A DNA stretch of 15,137 nucleotides from Hyphomicrobiales bacterium (GTDB taxonomy: Bacteria; Pseudomonadota; Alphaproteobacteria; Parvibaculales; Parvibaculaceae). The stretch covers positions 1 through 15,137 of the forward strand of contig JAATFR010000199.1 in NCBI GenBank assembly GCA_015655095.1, written 5' to 3'. Below the pieces are notes generated by a model, which did no database searches, was not told where the DNA came from, and saw nothing but the letters and a program-made list of their open reading frames with translations. Position numbers and translations under genes: made by a program. Positions 13,749 through 15,137 of the stretch are shown here, one piece after another; within the stretch, counting starts at the first letter, position 1; the number at the start of each line of letters is the position of its first letter.

Positions 13749-15137
13749 ATGGCGTATCAGAACGATCTGCGAGCCAGCGTATCCCACTCCACGCTTTGTC
13801 ATGTCGCCATTCTGGCAAGTCTTGCCATTGTGGCTGTGGCGCCCACCAGGGCGAAAGCGGCTGATGCCGCGCCGTCTTCCGACGCAAAAACGCTGAGCGC
13901 GATCAGCGTGGAGGCTGTGAGCGATGATCAAAGCTTCAATGTCGAAAGTTCTGCCAACGACAAGTTCACGGCACCTCTGCTCGATACGCCGAAATCCGTG
14001 ACGGTCATTCCGCAATCCGTGATGAAGGCCACCGGCTCGACCTCGCTGATGGACGCGCTGCGCACCGTGCCTGGCATCACCATGGGCATGGGCGAGGGGG
14101 GTAATCCCTTTGGCGACCGTCCCTTCATTCGCGGTTTTGATTCATCCAGCGGCTTTATGGTCGACGGCATTCGCGATACTGGCTCGCAGTCCCGCGACAT
14201 GTTCGATGTCGAGCAACTCGAAGTGCTCAAAGGCCCCAGTGGCGCATTTGCGGGGCGCGGAGCGCCCGGTGGCAGCATCAACGTGGTCAGCAAGGCTCCG
14301 CAGATGGAGGACTTCCAGCGTGGTTCCGTGAGCGTCGGCACGGACGATCTTGTCCGCACCACCGTCGATGTGAACCAGATGCTTGATGACAGCGTCGGCT
14401 TCCGCCTGAACGGCATGTGGCAGAAAGCCGATGTTCCGGGGCGTAATGATGTCGATGATGATCGCTGGGGGTTTGCGCCGTCCTTGACCTTTGGTCTTGG
14501 AACGCCAACCCGGATCGCCTTTGATTATTACCATTATCAGAGCAACGGGATGGCGGATTATGGTCATCCCTACGACACCGCGACAGGCGGACCTGTTGGC
14601 GATGTGGCTCGCAGCGCCTTCTATGGTCTTGAGAACCGCGATTTTCGCAAGACCAAGTCCGATATTGGCACCATCAAGTTCGAGCATGACTTCAATGCCA
14701 ACTGGACGGCCACCAATACGACACGGCTGTCACGTACATCGAATAATTACGTGGCTACGAATCCGGATGACACCAAGGGCAATGTGGCCAATGGTTATGT
14801 CTACCGTGCTGTTAAAAGCCGCAACTCCGTGACCAAGGAATATATCAACCAGACGGATCTGACCGGAAAGTTCAATACCGGATTCATGAAGCATACGCTT
14901 GCTCTGGGATTTGAAGCAGGGCAGGAAGAAGTCAAGAATACGCCTTATACGGTCATTCAGACGGCGCAGAATGTTGTCAATCCCGGAAAGTCGAACCAGT
15001 ATTACACCAATGCCTCGGCATGCAATGCGGTAACGCTGGCAAGTTTCGACTGTACATCCCTGTACTCACCGAATCCGGATGATCAGTGGGCCGGTCAGGT
15101 CCTGACCTCGCCAAACCCCACAACCACCACCACCAAC
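13749..15137 (+). CDS. TonB-dependent siderophore receptor, Fiu-like catecholate type (runs off right edge)
   Basis: 463 codons are open from ATG 13749 to the window end. A ribosome site AAGGGGG (13733-13739) lies nine bases upstream. The signal peptide runs to about residue 37-40 ('VAPTRAKAADA'), followed by a TonB-box-like 'TLSAISVEA' (48-56). The plug domain has 'DTPKSVTVIPQSVM' (79-92), 'MDALRTVPGI' (101-110), 'RPFIRGFDSSSGFMVDGIRD' (124-143), 'FDVEQLEVLKGPSGAFAGRG' (152-171) and 'GGSINVVSKAP' (174-184). The barrel then begins. 'RGFD...DGIRDTGSQSRD' recalls E. coli Fiu and related catecholate receptors, so an iron-catecholate ligand is plausible but not proven; loop residues decide specificity. 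A 'NAVTLASFDCTSLYSPNPDD' loop with two cysteines (CNA...DCT) and a run of Thr end the window. The gene is divergent from exbB-exbD-tonB, which would supply its energy. Confidence 0.93.
   Translation, partial: MAYQNDLRASVSHSTLCHVAILASLAIVAVAPTRAKAADAAPSSDAKTLSAISVEAVSDDQSFNVESSANDKFTAPLLDTPKSVTVIPQSVMKATGSTSLMDALRTVPGITMGMGEGGNPFGDRPFIRGFDSSSGFMVDGIRDTGSQSRDMFDVEQLEVLKGPSGAFAGRGAPGGSINVVSKAPQMEDFQRGSVSVGTDDLVRTTVDVNQMLDDSVGFRLNGMWQKADVPGRNDVDDDRWGFAPSLTFGLGTPTRIAFDYYHYQSNGMADYGHPYDTATGGPVGDVARSAFYGLENRDFRKTKSDIGTIKFEHDFNANWTATNTTRLSRTSNNYVATNPDDTKGNVANGYVYRAVKSRNSVTKEYINQTDLTGKFNTGFMKHTLALGFEAGQEEVKNTPYTVIQTAQNVVNPGKSNQYYTNASACNAVTLASFDCTSLYSPNPDDQWAGQVLTSPNPTTTTTN

Noticed and set aside
1..15137. 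CRISPR array, insertion sequence, prophage or toxin-antitoxin module
   Set aside because: No regular direct repeats, transposase, integrase or toxin/antitoxin motifs were seen on either strand.

Overview
The window is GC-rich chromosomal DNA of an alphaproteobacterium. Codon use, the conserved order aminotransferase - hom - glpX - recJ, and a PHA synthase next to it all point that way. The order or genus cannot be fixed from the sequence. Nothing resembling an IS element, prophage or CRISPR array was seen.

Left half (1-7569), core metabolism. A class I PHA synthase gene (phaC, N-terminal part only) leaves the window on the minus strand. It is divergent from a gene for a small predicted lipoprotein. 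Next come an AlaC-type PLP aminotransferase, homoserine dehydrogenase (hom), class II fructose-1,6-bisphosphatase (glpX) and RecJ, all on the plus strand. A good promoter candidate and a hairpin leader precede alaC, and a rho-independent terminator separates glpX from recJ. A tRNA-Glu(UUC) with its own promoter candidate closes this block. The main anomaly is in hom: one in-frame TAA replaces the conserved Glu of the 'VELIGG' region at codon 84, while the rest of the gene is intact in the same frame. It is either a real nonsense mutation or a base-call error.

Middle (7570-10967), accessory region. A MipA/OmpV-family outer-membrane protein gene is divergent from a membrane-anchored LytTR-domain regulator. 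A gene-poor stretch of almost 1 kb follows. It holds a 38-residue CxxC/CxxxxC zinc-ribbon-like protein gene on the minus strand and several hairpins. A gene for a 72-residue protein with two membrane segments then ends in a 12-bp perfect stem-loop.

Right end (11016-15137), iron uptake. A compact minus-strand operon exbB-exbD-tonB encodes the inner-membrane energy-transducing complex. Across a 552-bp AT-rich gap lies a divergent Fiu-like TonB-dependent siderophore receptor that runs off the window. The gap carries two 15-bp elements that resemble Fur sites and each other, one on each side, plus a near-consensus promoter for the receptor. Receptor and motor are therefore probably co-regulated by iron. 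The best candidates for new biology are small: the zinc-ribbon and two-TM proteins, the LytTR/MipA pair, and the hairpin at the predicted 5' end of the alaC-hom-glpX transcript.
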